Below, piece by piece: positions 26,692-35,366 of a stretch of DNA of 64,000 bases. Position numbers and translations under genes: made by a program. Where the stretch lies: NCBI RefSeq assembly GCF_042427585.1, contig NZ_JBHMFC010000001.1, positions 62,001 to 126,000 on the forward strand, read 5' to 3'. Source of the stretch: Pseudalgibacter ostreae (GTDB lineage Bacteria > Bacteroidota > Bacteroidia > Flavobacteriales > Flavobacteriaceae). Under the pieces are notes generated by a model. That model was not told the DNA's origin. It ran no database searches and saw only the letters and a list, made by a program, of their open reading frames with translations. Positions within the stretch are counted from its first letter, which is position 1. Each line of letters begins with the position of its first letter.

Positions 26692-27954
26692 ATGCAGAAA
26701 TATAATATTTCTAGAAGTAATTACTTTTACGCCATTGGTTTAAGCTATAAAAAAGCCGATGCAGAGGTAAGAGGCCATTTTAGTTTAGATCAAGATTCTA
26801 AATTAAGGTTGCTTAATCAAGCCAAGGAAAACGCTATTGAAAGCCTGATTGTAACTTCTACCTGTAACCGTACAGAAATTTACGGTTTTGCCCAACACCC
26901 TTTTCAGTTAATTCAATTGCTTTGCGACAACACTAGAGGCACGGTTGAAGAGTTTGAAAAGGTAGCCTATATTTACAAAAATAACGATGCCATAACACAC
27001 ATGTTTCGTGTAGGTTCTGGTTTAGACAGTCAAATTCTTGGGGATTTTGAAATTATAAGTCAGTTAAAGATAAGCACTAATCTTTCAAGAAAGCACGGTT
27101 TACTAAACCATTTTACCGAGCGCTTAGTAAATGCGGTTATTCAAGCCAGTAAACGCATTAAAACAGAAACAAACATTTCTTCTGGAGCTACTTCTGTATC
27201 TTTTGCTTCTGTACAATATATTTTCAATAATATTGAAAACGTTTCAAAGAAAAACATCTTATTATTTGGTACAGGGAAAATTGGTAGAAACACCTGTGAA
27301 AATCTTGTAAAACATACTAAAAACGAACAAATTACCTTAATAAACAGAACGAAGAATAAGGCAGAACAGATTGCTGGAAAATTCAACTTGGTCGTTAAAG
27401 ATTATGCTAATTTACAAGAAGAAATATCCAATTCGGACATCTTGATTGTTGCAACAGGTGCGCAACGTCCTACAATTGATAAGCATATCATACAGTCTAA
27501 AAAACCTCTTTTAATTTTAGACCTATCCATTCCTAAAAACGTTAATCCCAATGTAGAAGAACTGGCTAACGTATCTTTAGTTCATTTGGACGACCTATCT
27601 AAAATAACCGATCAAACCTTAGAGGCGAGAAGAGAACAAATCCCATTAGCGGAAGTGATCATTGAAGAAGTTAAAGCAGATTTTAACAGCTGGTTGGAAA
27701 CCCGAAAGTTCGCACCAACTATTAAAGCTCTTAAGCATAAATTAAACGATTTTAAGGTTGCAGAATTTGATGCTTTACGTAAAAAAAACCCTGATTTCAA
27801 TGAAGAGCAGGCCGAACTAATAAGTAATAACATCATTCAAAAAATAACCAATCATTTCGCACACCACTTGAAAGATGATGGCGTTTCTACGGACGATAGT
27901 CTGGAATTTATAAAAAAAATATTCCAGTTAGAGCACCCCACAACCCAAGCCTAA
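26692..27954 (+). CDS. hemA: Glutamyl-tRNA reductase
   Basis: 420 residues from MQKYNISRSNYF. The catalytic cysteine is C58 in TSTCNRTEIYG, preceded by the GLSYKKADAEVRG substrate motif. HMFRVGSGLDSQILGDFEI follows, then an NADPH fold (LLFGTGKIGRNTCENL) and the helical dimerisation domain. It reduces glutamyl-tRNA to glutamate-1-semialdehyde, committing to the C5 heme pathway. hemL, the next enzyme, is not in this window. The longer TTG-started frame adds 16 atypical residues and precedes the promoter box, so I reject it. Confidence 0.96.
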   Translation: MQKYNISRSNYFYAIGLSYKKADAEVRGHFSLDQDSKLRLLNQAKENAIESLIVTSTCNRTEIYGFAQHPFQLIQLLCDNTRGTVEEFEKVAYIYKNNDAITHMFRVGSGLDSQILGDFEIISQLKISTNLSRKHGLLNHFTERLVNAVIQASKRIKTETNISSGATSVSFASVQYIFNNIENVSKKNILLFGTGKIGRNTCENLVKHTKNEQITLINRTKNKAEQIAGKFNLVVKDYANLQEEISNSDILIVATGAQRPTIDKHIIQSKKPLLILDLSIPKNVNPNVEELANVSLVHLDDLSKITDQTLEARREQIPLAEVIIEEVKADFNSWLETRKFAPTIKALKHKLNDFKVAEFDALRKKNPDFNEEQAELISNNIIQKITNHFAHHLKDDGVSTDDSLEFIKKIFQLEHPTTQA

Positions 27955-28177
27955 AACTCATAGAGTTTAGTGGTTACATCACTAACCCTATTGCTTACAT
28001 ATGCTTACATGCACCAATAAAGCAACTTGTTCAAAATCAAATAAAACAGAAGCATAAGCTTTTTAAAAACAGAAAATGCTTCTAAAGCTTATAAATTGAC
28101 GGGGATATTTTAATTGTTTTAAAACCTTTAATTCAAAAACAAAAACCTCAAACCCATATAAAAATAAACGACAAGAC

Positions 28178-29755
28178 ATGTCTAGAATCATTAGAATTGG
28201 CACCAGAGATAGTGAATTAGCTTTATGGCAAGCTAAAACAGTACAGAGTTTACTCGAAAATCTAGGTCATAAAACAATACTCGTTCCTGTAAAATCTACA
28301 GGCGATTTGGTTTTAGACAAACCTTTATACAAATTAGGGATTACTGGTATTTTTACAAGAACCTTAGATATTTCGATGTTAAATCATGATATCGATATTG
28401 CTGTACATTCTTCTAAAGATGTGCCCACTATTTTGCCTCAAGGCATTATTCAGGCAGCGATAATTAAACGGGGCAATGTAAACGATACCCTGGTTTTTAA
28501 AAATAATGAAGAATTTCTTAGTTCTAAAAAAGCTGTAATTGCTACAGGTAGCTTGCGCAGACGCGCGCAATGGCTTAACAGGTTCCCTACACATACTATT
28601 GTTGATATACGTGGAAATGTAAATTCAAGGTTGCAAAAACTACAGGACAACGAAGATTGGGATGCCACTATTTTTGCCGCTGCAGGCATTGGTCGCATTG
28701 GCGTAAGACCTGAAGAAGCCATAAATTTAGATTGGATGATTCCTGCTCCTGCCCAAGGTGCCATAATGATAACCGCATTAGATGAAGATGATTTTATAAA
28801 ATCGGTTTGTAGAGAATTAAATCATGAAGAAACCGAAATCTGTGTCAATATTGAACGTGAGTTCTTAAATAAACTAGAAGGGGGCTGTAGCGCTCCCATT
28901 GGTGCTTTAGCCTATATTAAAAATGAAGAAGTGCATTTTAAAGGTGTACTATTAAGCGCTGATGGCTCTAAAAGAATCGATGTTACCCGTGTTAAAAAAT
29001 TAGGCGAACACCACGATATTAGCACCTATTCCGCTAATTTCGTTATTGAACGTGGCGGCAAGCGCCTAATGGATAATATTAAACGCTCGGCACATAAAAC
29101 AAATGTGTTTTCCACCAAAGCATTAACAGAAGGCCAGCGTTTATTGTTTCATGAAAAAATTATAGCAGATAGTGCCGATTTTGTAAAAATAAACTTAAAT
29201 AGAATCCCTGCACGCTTCTTAAAAAATAAAATTCAAAATGTTATTATAACAAGCCAGAACACGGTCGAGTCTTTAACAACAAATTATTCGGCTGCCGAAC
29301 TACAATTTGAGAACATCTATTGTGTTGGCAGACGCACGAAACGCTTAGTAGAGAAAAAAATTGGCCCAGTAGTACATGCCGAGAAAAACGCAAAAAAACT
29401 TACAGAATATTTAATAGATAATATTGAAGGTACTGAGGTTACTTATTTTTGTAGTGATATAAAGTTAGACACCATCCCGAGTACTTTAGCAAAAAATCAC
29501 ATTAAGGTAAATGAGGTAGAAGCATACCAAACTAAGCTAGATGGCGTTAAAGTAATTGATGCTGTAGAAAGTGTTATGTTTTTTAGCCCTTCTACTGTAG
29601 AGAGTTTTGTTCGGGTAAACAAAAGAGAGGTTATTGCATTTTGTATTGGAGAAACCACTGCAGAAGAGGCAAAAAAACATTTTGAAGACGTTCGCATTGC
29701 AAACATCCCAACAGTAGAAAGCGTTATAGAACTGGTTAATGAGCATTACGTTTAA
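28178..29755 (+). CDS. hemC: Fused hydroxymethylbilane synthase / uroporphyrinogen-III synthase
   Basis: 525 residues, about 215 more than a normal HemC. Residues 1 to about 305 are porphobilinogen deaminase: RIGTRDSELALWQA, VHSSKDVPT, ATGSLRRRAQ, DIRGNVNSRL, and the dipyrromethane-binding cysteine C237 in EGGCSAPIGA. Residues from about 310 show the looser uroporphyrinogen-III synthase pattern, with VIITSQNTVESL, YFCSDIKLDT, VMFFSPSTVESF and AFCIGETTAEEA. The two reactions are consecutive, and the intermediate hydroxymethylbilane is unstable, so fusion makes chemical sense. It lies between hemA and hemE on the same strand. Confidence 0.92.
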   Translation: MSRIIRIGTRDSELALWQAKTVQSLLENLGHKTILVPVKSTGDLVLDKPLYKLGITGIFTRTLDISMLNHDIDIAVHSSKDVPTILPQGIIQAAIIKRGNVNDTLVFKNNEEFLSSKKAVIATGSLRRRAQWLNRFPTHTIVDIRGNVNSRLQKLQDNEDWDATIFAAAGIGRIGVRPEEAINLDWMIPAPAQGAIMITALDEDDFIKSVCRELNHEETEICVNIEREFLNKLEGGCSAPIGALAYIKNEEVHFKGVLLSADGSKRIDVTRVKKLGEHHDISTYSANFVIERGGKRLMDNIKRSAHKTNVFSTKALTEGQRLLFHEKIIADSADFVKINLNRIPARFLKNKIQNVIITSQNTVESLTTNYSAAELQFENIYCVGRRTKRLVEKKIGPVVHAEKNAKKLTEYLIDNIEGTEVTYFCSDIKLDTIPSTLAKNHIKVNEVEAYQTKLDGVKVIDAVESVMFFSPSTVESFVRVNKREVIAFCIGETTAEEAKKHFEDVRIANIPTVESVIELVNEHYV

Positions 29756-29820
29756 AAAACCATAGGAGTCCTTTAGATTTTAATTATTAATGTCTGGCAT
29801 TTGCTAGAAAAGTAAGAGAC

Positions 29821-30852
29821 ATGAGCATAAAAAACGATTTATTTTTAAGAGCATTAAAAGGTGAAACGGTTAGTAGGCCTCCTGTTTGGATGATGCGCCA
29901 AGCGGGACGTTATTTGCCAGAATTTATGGCCATTCGTGAAAAATATGATTTTTTTACACGTTGCCGAAAACCAGAATTAGCAAGTGAAATTACCGTGCAG
30001 CCTATACGTAGATATGGTATGGACGCCGCTATCTTGTTCTGTGATATATTAGTGATTCCGCAAGCCATGAATATAGAGGTTCAAATGAAACCTAACTTTG
30101 GTCCATATTTACCTAATCCAATACGCACCCAAAAAGATGTGGATAACGTAGTCGTTCCAGATGTTACCGTAGAACTAGATTATGTATACCAAGCCATAAA
30201 AGCAACTAAGGAATTGTTAAATGATGAAATTCCCCTAATTGGTTTTGCGGGTTCGCCATGGACTATTTTATGTTATTGCGTACAAGGCCAGGGCAGTAAA
30301 AACTTTGATAAAGCTAAAGAATTTTGCTTCACAAACCCTTTAGCAGCACATCAATTACTTCAAAAAATAACAGACACCACTATTGCGTATTTAAAAGAAA
30401 AAGTAAAAGCGGGCTGTGATGCTTTACAAATATTTGACTCTTGGGGCGGCATGCTTTCACCTGTCGATTATCAAGAGTTTTCATGGCAATATATCCATCA
30501 AATAATTGAAGCTTTAAAAGATGATGCCCCTGTTATTGCTTTTGGAAAAGGGTGTTGGTTCGCTCTAGGTGAAATGGCGAAATCTAATGCTTCTGCACTA
30601 GGTATCGACTGGACCTGCTCTCCACAAAATGCACGTTATTTAACCGGTGGCAAAATTACGCTACAAGGTAATTTCGACCCCACACGACTGCTTTCTCCAC
30701 CATCAGATATCAAAAGAATGGTTAATCAGATGATTAATGAATTTGGTAAAGACAGATACATCGTAAACCTAGGCCACGGTATTTTACCCCATATTCCACT
30801 AGATCACGCTAAAGCTTTTATAGATGCGGTAAAAGAATATCGTCCGTCTTAA
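29821..30852 (+). CDS. hemE: Uroporphyrinogen decarboxylase
   Basis: 343 residues, family length. Both signatures are present: PPVWMMRQAGRYLPE near residue 21 and GFAGSPWTILCYCVQG near 141. The conserved DSWGG and the C-terminal NLGHGILPHIP motif are also there. It removes four acetate carboxyls from uroporphyrinogen III to give coproporphyrinogen III in the cytoplasm. It follows hemCD by 65 bases and precedes the EI24 gene by 58, consistent with one heme operon. Confidence 0.97.
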   Translation: MSIKNDLFLRALKGETVSRPPVWMMRQAGRYLPEFMAIREKYDFFTRCRKPELASEITVQPIRRYGMDAAILFCDILVIPQAMNIEVQMKPNFGPYLPNPIRTQKDVDNVVVPDVTVELDYVYQAIKATKELLNDEIPLIGFAGSPWTILCYCVQGQGSKNFDKAKEFCFTNPLAAHQLLQKITDTTIAYLKEKVKAGCDALQIFDSWGGMLSPVDYQEFSWQYIHQIIEALKDDAPVIAFGKGCWFALGEMAKSNASALGIDWTCSPQNARYLTGGKITLQGNFDPTRLLSPPSDIKRMVNQMINEFGKDRYIVNLGHGILPHIPLDHAKAFIDAVKEYRPS

Positions 30853-30910
30853 TTTCCGAATTACACGACTTGTTCGTTTTTGAAAATAAAATAGGGTTAG
30901 AACGAATCTT

Positions 30911-31675
30911 ATGATAAAAAACATATCATTAGGAATCAAAGCTTACTTCGGAGCTTTTAGTTTCATTTCCAAACTAAAGCTCTGGAAGTATTTTGCAATC
31001 CCTATGATTATCAGCTTTGTAACGGCCATTTTTATTGGTGTCTTAGCGTATGGCTTATCAGATAATATTGGTAAATTCATTTCAAAAATATGGATTTGGG
31101 ACTGGGGCAAAACAAGTTTTACCGCTTTTGGTAACATTATTGGCGGTTTAATTGTTATTGTAATTGGACTTATTCTTTTTAAACACATAATAATGGCATT
31201 ATCGGCACCATTTATGAGTCCGGTTTCCGAAAAAATTGAAGCCTATTTAACAGGACATCTTCCACATAGTCATAGAGATACCAGTTTTTCAGAACAACTA
31301 TGGAGGGGTATTCGTATTAACAGCAGGAATTTAGCCATGGAGTTGCTATTCACCATTCCTATTTTACTTTTAAAATTGATTCCCGTAGTCAATATTTTTT
31401 CAACTGCTTTATTACTCCTAGTACAAGCTTATTATGCAGGTTTTGGCAATATGGACTACACATTAGAACGCCATTTTAAATATCATGAAAGTTTAAAATT
31501 TGTTCGAAAACACAAAGGTGCTGCTATTGGCAATGGCATTGTTTTTATCCTTTTTTTACTCATCCCAGTACTTGGTGTTATTTTAGTATTGCCTTTATCA
31601 GTAACCGCTGCTACCAAACAAACCGTAGACCTTATTCAAACCCAGCACAAAACATCTGTTATTAATGAAAGATAA
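30911..31675 (+). CDS. EI24/CysZ-like membrane protein within the heme operon
   Basis: 254 residues with four to five hydrophobic segments and the EI24/CysZ family pattern (SLGIKAYFGAFSFI at the N-terminus, PFMSPVSEKIEA near residue 100). CysZ proteins move sulfate; other EI24-domain proteins are uncharacterised. Its stop overlaps the hemF start by 11 bases, so it is translationally coupled to hemF. No cysteine-biosynthesis gene is nearby. A membrane role in tetrapyrrole handling is possible but purely contextual. Confidence 0.82.
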   Translation: MIKNISLGIKAYFGAFSFISKLKLWKYFAIPMIISFVTAIFIGVLAYGLSDNIGKFISKIWIWDWGKTSFTAFGNIIGGLIVIVIGLILFKHIIMALSAPFMSPVSEKIEAYLTGHLPHSHRDTSFSEQLWRGIRINSRNLAMELLFTIPILLLKLIPVVNIFSTALLLLVQAYYAGFGNMDYTLERHFKYHESLKFVRKHKGAAIGNGIVFILFLLIPVLGVILVLPLSVTAATKQTVDLIQTQHKTSVINER

Positions 31676-32573
31676 ATTTTACAAATACATTCAAAACCTT
31701 CAAGACACCATCACTTCAAAGCTTGAAGCTGTTGATGGAAAATCCAAATTCCAAGAAGATATCTGGGAACGACCAGAGGGTGGCGGAGGCCGCACGCGTG
31801 TTATAGAAAACGGTGCTGTTTTGGAAAAAGGGGGCGTTAATATTTCGGGTGTACATGGTAAATTACCAAAATCTATGCAAACCTACTTTAATGTGGGCGA
31901 TGTCGATTTTTTTGCTTGCGGACTAAGTTTGGTTTTACATCCTAAAAACCCCATGGTACCAACCGTTCATGCCAATTGGCGTTATTTTGAAATGTATGAT
32001 GGCTCAGGAAACATTATAGACAGCTGGTTTGGTGGCGGACAAGATTTAACGCCATATTATGTGTTTGAAGAAGACGCTGTTCACTTCCATCAAACCTGTA
32101 AAACAGCTTGTGACAAACACGACCCAGAATTTTATAAAGATTACAAAAAACGTTGCGACGCGTATTTTTATAACAGCCATAGAAATGAAAGCAGAGGAAT
32201 TGGAGGATTGTTTTTCGATTATTGTAAAGCCTCAAACGATAGAACCATGGAGAACTGGTATCACTTTGTAACCGAAGTAGGCGATAGTTTTCTGGAAGCC
32301 TATGTGCCCATTGTTGAAAAAAGAAAAAGCTTATCCTATTCTAAAGCAGAACGTAATTGGCAAGAAATTCGTCGTGGCCGCTATGTAGAGTTTAACTTAG
32401 TACATGATAAAGGCACCTTATTTGGTTTAAAAACAAATGGACGCATTGAAAGTATCCTTATGAGCCTACCCCCACATGTACAATGGGTTTACGACCATTA
32501 TCCAGAAAAAGGAAGCGAAGAAGAAAAGCTTGTAGAAGTACTAAAGCATCCTAAAGATTGGATAGCATTATAA
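31665..32573 (+). CDS. hemF: Oxygen-dependent coproporphyrinogen III oxidase
   Basis: 302 residues. Conserved stretches include WERPEGGGGRTRVIENG, VLHPKNPMVPTVHANWRYFE near residue 92, GGGQDLTPYY and VEFNLVHDKGTLFGL. It converts coproporphyrinogen III to protoporphyrinogen IX using oxygen, which points to aerobic growth; the anaerobic HemN type is absent from the window. The start overlaps the end of the EI24 gene. Confidence 0.97.
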   Translation: MKDKFYKYIQNLQDTITSKLEAVDGKSKFQEDIWERPEGGGGRTRVIENGAVLEKGGVNISGVHGKLPKSMQTYFNVGDVDFFACGLSLVLHPKNPMVPTVHANWRYFEMYDGSGNIIDSWFGGGQDLTPYYVFEEDAVHFHQTCKTACDKHDPEFYKDYKKRCDAYFYNSHRNESRGIGGLFFDYCKASNDRTMENWYHFVTEVGDSFLEAYVPIVEKRKSLSYSKAERNWQEIRRGRYVEFNLVHDKGTLFGLKTNGRIESILMSLPPHVQWVYDHYPEKGSEEEKLVEVLKHPKDWIAL

Positions 32574-32652
32574 TTAAAAAAACGTTAACAGATCAACATA
32601 GTATTAAATAAGCACGATTGCTTTGCATACGTAATCATAAAAAACATAAGAA

Positions 32653-33645
32653 ATGTATCCTTTAAGAAGAAACAGAAGATTAAGAACCAACGAAGCCATT
32701 CGCGCTTTAGTTCGTGAAACTATTATTTCTCCCAACGATTTTTTAGTACCGCTTTTTGTAGTAGAAGGCAAAAGCATAAAGGATGAAATCCCATCTATGC
32801 CGAATTATTTTCGTTACAGCCTAGATCTGTTGGAAAAAGAAGTTAAAGAACTCTGGAATATGGGCTTAAAATCTGTATTGCTTTTTGCAAAAGTTCCTGA
32901 TAATTTAAAAGACAACAAAGGTACGGAGGCCTCAAACCCAAACGGATTGATGCAACGCGCTATTAAAACCGTAAAAAATGCTTGCCCGGAAATGCTAGTA
33001 ATGACAGATGTGGCTTTAGACCCTTACTCTGCATATGGGCACGATGGTATTATTGAAAATGGACGGGTGCTAAATGATGCCTCTGTAAACGCCTTAACAG
33101 CCATGAGTTTGTCTCATGCCCAAGCAGGGGCAGACTTTGTAGCACCAAGCGACATGATGGACGGTCGTATTCTCTCCATTCGTGAAGCTTTTGAGCAGGA
33201 AGGGTTTGTAAATACAGGGATCATGAGTTATTCGGCAAAATATGCTTCGGCATTTTATGGCCCTTTTCGCGATGCACTAGACTCTGCTCCTGTAGATTTA
33301 ATCGATATACCAAAAGATAAAAAAAGCTATCAAATGGATTACGCCAATCGTTCGGAAGCGCTTATAGAAACGGAAATGGATATAGACGAAGGTGCCGATA
33401 TTGTCATGGTAAAACCAGGATTATGCTATCTGGATATTGTTCGCGACATTAAAAACATAGTGAATGTACCCGTAGCCGTATACCAAGTATCTGGCGAATA
33501 TGCTATGCTTAAAGCTGCTGCCGAAAAAGGTTGGTTGAATCACGATGCCGTAGTCATGGAACAAGTAACAGCCATTAAACGAGCTGGAGCAGATATTATG
33601 GCGAGTTATTTTGCAAAAGATGTTGTTAGAATCTTAAACAGCTAA
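32653..33645 (+). CDS. hemB: Delta-aminolevulinic acid dehydratase (porphobilinogen synthase)
   Basis: 330 residues. The Schiff-base lysine region is DIVMVKPGLCYLDIV near residue 255, with PSDMMDGR earlier. At the metal site the sequence is VALDPYSAYGHDG, with alanine and aspartates where zinc-dependent enzymes have cysteines (VCLCEYTSHGHCG type), so this should be the zinc-independent, magnesium-activated form. It condenses two aminolevulinates to porphobilinogen. It is the last gene of the heme run, followed by a terminator-like hairpin. Confidence 0.96.
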   Translation: MYPLRRNRRLRTNEAIRALVRETIISPNDFLVPLFVVEGKSIKDEIPSMPNYFRYSLDLLEKEVKELWNMGLKSVLLFAKVPDNLKDNKGTEASNPNGLMQRAIKTVKNACPEMLVMTDVALDPYSAYGHDGIIENGRVLNDASVNALTAMSLSHAQAGADFVAPSDMMDGRILSIREAFEQEGFVNTGIMSYSAKYASAFYGPFRDALDSAPVDLIDIPKDKKSYQMDYANRSEALIETEMDIDEGADIVMVKPGLCYLDIVRDIKNIVNVPVAVYQVSGEYAMLKAAAEKGWLNHDAVVMEQVTAIKRAGADIMASYFAKDVVRILNS

Positions 33646-33658
33646 ATGGTGATATAAG

Positions 33659-33692
33659 CGCACCTTTTTATTTTAAGAAATAAGGAGGTGCG
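33659..33692 (+). terminator. Probable terminator after hemB
   Basis: CGCACCT (33659-33665) pairs with AGGTGCG (33686-33692), with an inner AT-rich extension. It lies 13 bases past the hemB stop. The T-run is weak, so efficiency is uncertain. Confidence 0.5.
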
Positions 33693-33745
33693 TTAAAATG
33701 TTGTAATATTTCTTTCGTAAATTAGCACGACTAAAACCATATTAA

Positions 33746-34831
33746 ATGGGCATATTAATTTTTTGGGCCAGTATTTCTATTTTCTTTTCTTTCCTATGCT
33801 CCATCCTTGAAGCTGTTTTACTTAGCATTACTCCTACCTTTTTAAGTTTAAAGAAGAAAGAAGGCAAAGATTACGCTACCACTTTAGAGCATTTAAAAAA
33901 AGATGTAGACAAACCTCTAATAGCCATCCTAACCTTAAATACTATTGCTCATACTTTAGGTGCTATGATGGTAGGTATTGAAGCCGAAAAACTACCCTTT
34001 AAACTCGAATTTTTTGGCATAAACACGGTAGGCATTGTATCGGCAATCATGACATTTCTAATTTTAGTAGCCTCTGAAATTATACCAAAAACCATCGGGG
34101 CTACATACTGGAAAAACCTAGCCCATTTCACTTCAAAAACATTAGTTATCTTAATGTTCCCACTAAAATGGACGGGTATTTTATGGCTACTTCAATTAAC
34201 TACCAAATTAATTGGAGGCAAAGGGCATGGCAGTGTTTTAACTCGAGAAAGCTTTATGGTCATGACCGATTTAGCACAGGAGGAAGGGGTATTTAAGGAG
34301 AATGAAAGCAAAGTCATTAAAAATTTATTGACGTTCAAGGAGGTGTTTGCTAAAGATATTATGACTCCAAGAACGGTCATGAAAGTTGAAAATGAAGCAA
34401 CCACTATTGAACATTTTTTTAATCAAAATATAAATCTCCAATTTTCTCGAATTCCTGTTTACCTCAATGATCTTGACGATATTAAAGGGCTTGTTTTAAA
34501 AGATGATATCTTTAAAGAAATGGCCTTGAACAACGGCTCAAAAAAACTATCGGAAATAAAAAGAAAAATTATGGTCGTGGATAGAGATCTCGCTATTCCC
34601 ATACTTTTTGAAAAACTTATCGAAAGTAAAAGCCATATGGCATTAGTTGTAGATGAATATGGCTCAGTAAGTGGCTTGGTAACCATGGAAGATGTTATTG
34701 AAACGTTGTTGGGCTTGGAGATTATGGATGAAAGTGACGCTATTTTCGACCTCCAAGTATTAGCTAGAAAGAACTGGGAATCGCGAGCAAAAAAACTAGG
34801 CATTTTCGATGATAAAAATCCCCTAAAATGA
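33746..34831 (+). CDS. CNNM/DUF21 membrane protein with CBS domains
   Basis: 361 residues. An N-terminal DUF21 region has about four membrane helices to residue 160 (SEIIPKTIGATYW motif). It is followed by a CBS pair containing KDIMTPRTVMKVE and HMALVVDEYGSVSGLVTMED. The CorC/HlyC C-terminal domain is missing. The family includes magnesium and cobalt exporters and so-called hemolysin proteins. Localised in the inner membrane. Its stop overlaps the start of the methyltransferase gene by four bases (ATGA), so they are coupled. Confidence 0.9.
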   Translation: MGILIFWASISIFFSFLCSILEAVLLSITPTFLSLKKKEGKDYATTLEHLKKDVDKPLIAILTLNTIAHTLGAMMVGIEAEKLPFKLEFFGINTVGIVSAIMTFLILVASEIIPKTIGATYWKNLAHFTSKTLVILMFPLKWTGILWLLQLTTKLIGGKGHGSVLTRESFMVMTDLAQEEGVFKENESKVIKNLLTFKEVFAKDIMTPRTVMKVENEATTIEHFFNQNINLQFSRIPVYLNDLDDIKGLVLKDDIFKEMALNNGSKKLSEIKRKIMVVDRDLAIPILFEKLIESKSHMALVVDEYGSVSGLVTMEDVIETLLGLEIMDESDAIFDLQVLARKNWESRAKKLGIFDDKNPLK

Positions 34832-35304
34832 GAGAGAATTGCATCATCACATCTCCTTTAGGTTTTACCAAGATTGTTGGTGATGAAGATGGTGTTTCAA
34901 GTATCACAATACTCGATTCTGAAGAAAAAATAACAGACATTATACCTGTAACGCTTGAAGAGTGTGCCTTTCAGCTTCAAGAATATTTTGAAGGTAAACG
35001 CAAAAATTTCAATCTTAAATTAAACCCCGAAGGTACCGCTTTTCAAAAAAAAGTATGGAAACAATTGGAACAGATTCCATATGCAAAAACCGTATCATAC
35101 TTAAACCTAGCAAAACAATTAAAAGACCTAAAAGCCATTCGTGCTATCGCTAGCGCCAATAGCAAAAACCCACTTTGGATTGTAATTCCCTGCCATCGCG
35201 TTATTAGCAGCGACGGCAGCCTAATAGGGTACGCAGGGGGCTTACATCGTAAAAAATGGCTATTAGAACATGAGAACCCATATAAACAACTCAAATTGTT
35301 TTAG
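34828..35304 (+). CDS. ogt: Methylated-DNA-protein-cysteine methyltransferase
   Basis: 158 residues. The active-site motif is IPCHRVI near residue 122, with FQKKVWKQLEQIPYAKTVSY and AIASANSKNPLW before and GYAGGLHRKKWLLEHE after it. It repairs O6-alkylguanine by irreversible transfer to the cysteine. It is the single-domain form without an Ada regulatory half. Overlaps the upstream CNNM gene by four bases. Confidence 0.95.
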   Translation: MRENCIITSPLGFTKIVGDEDGVSSITILDSEEKITDIIPVTLEECAFQLQEYFEGKRKNFNLKLNPEGTAFQKKVWKQLEQIPYAKTVSYLNLAKQLKDLKAIRAIASANSKNPLWIVIPCHRVISSDGSLIGYAGGLHRKKWLLEHENPYKQLKLF

Positions 35305-35366
35305 TTTTAGCATGTATAGTAAAAGATAAAATTTTTCCTATATTTAGAAAACTAATTTTAATTATA

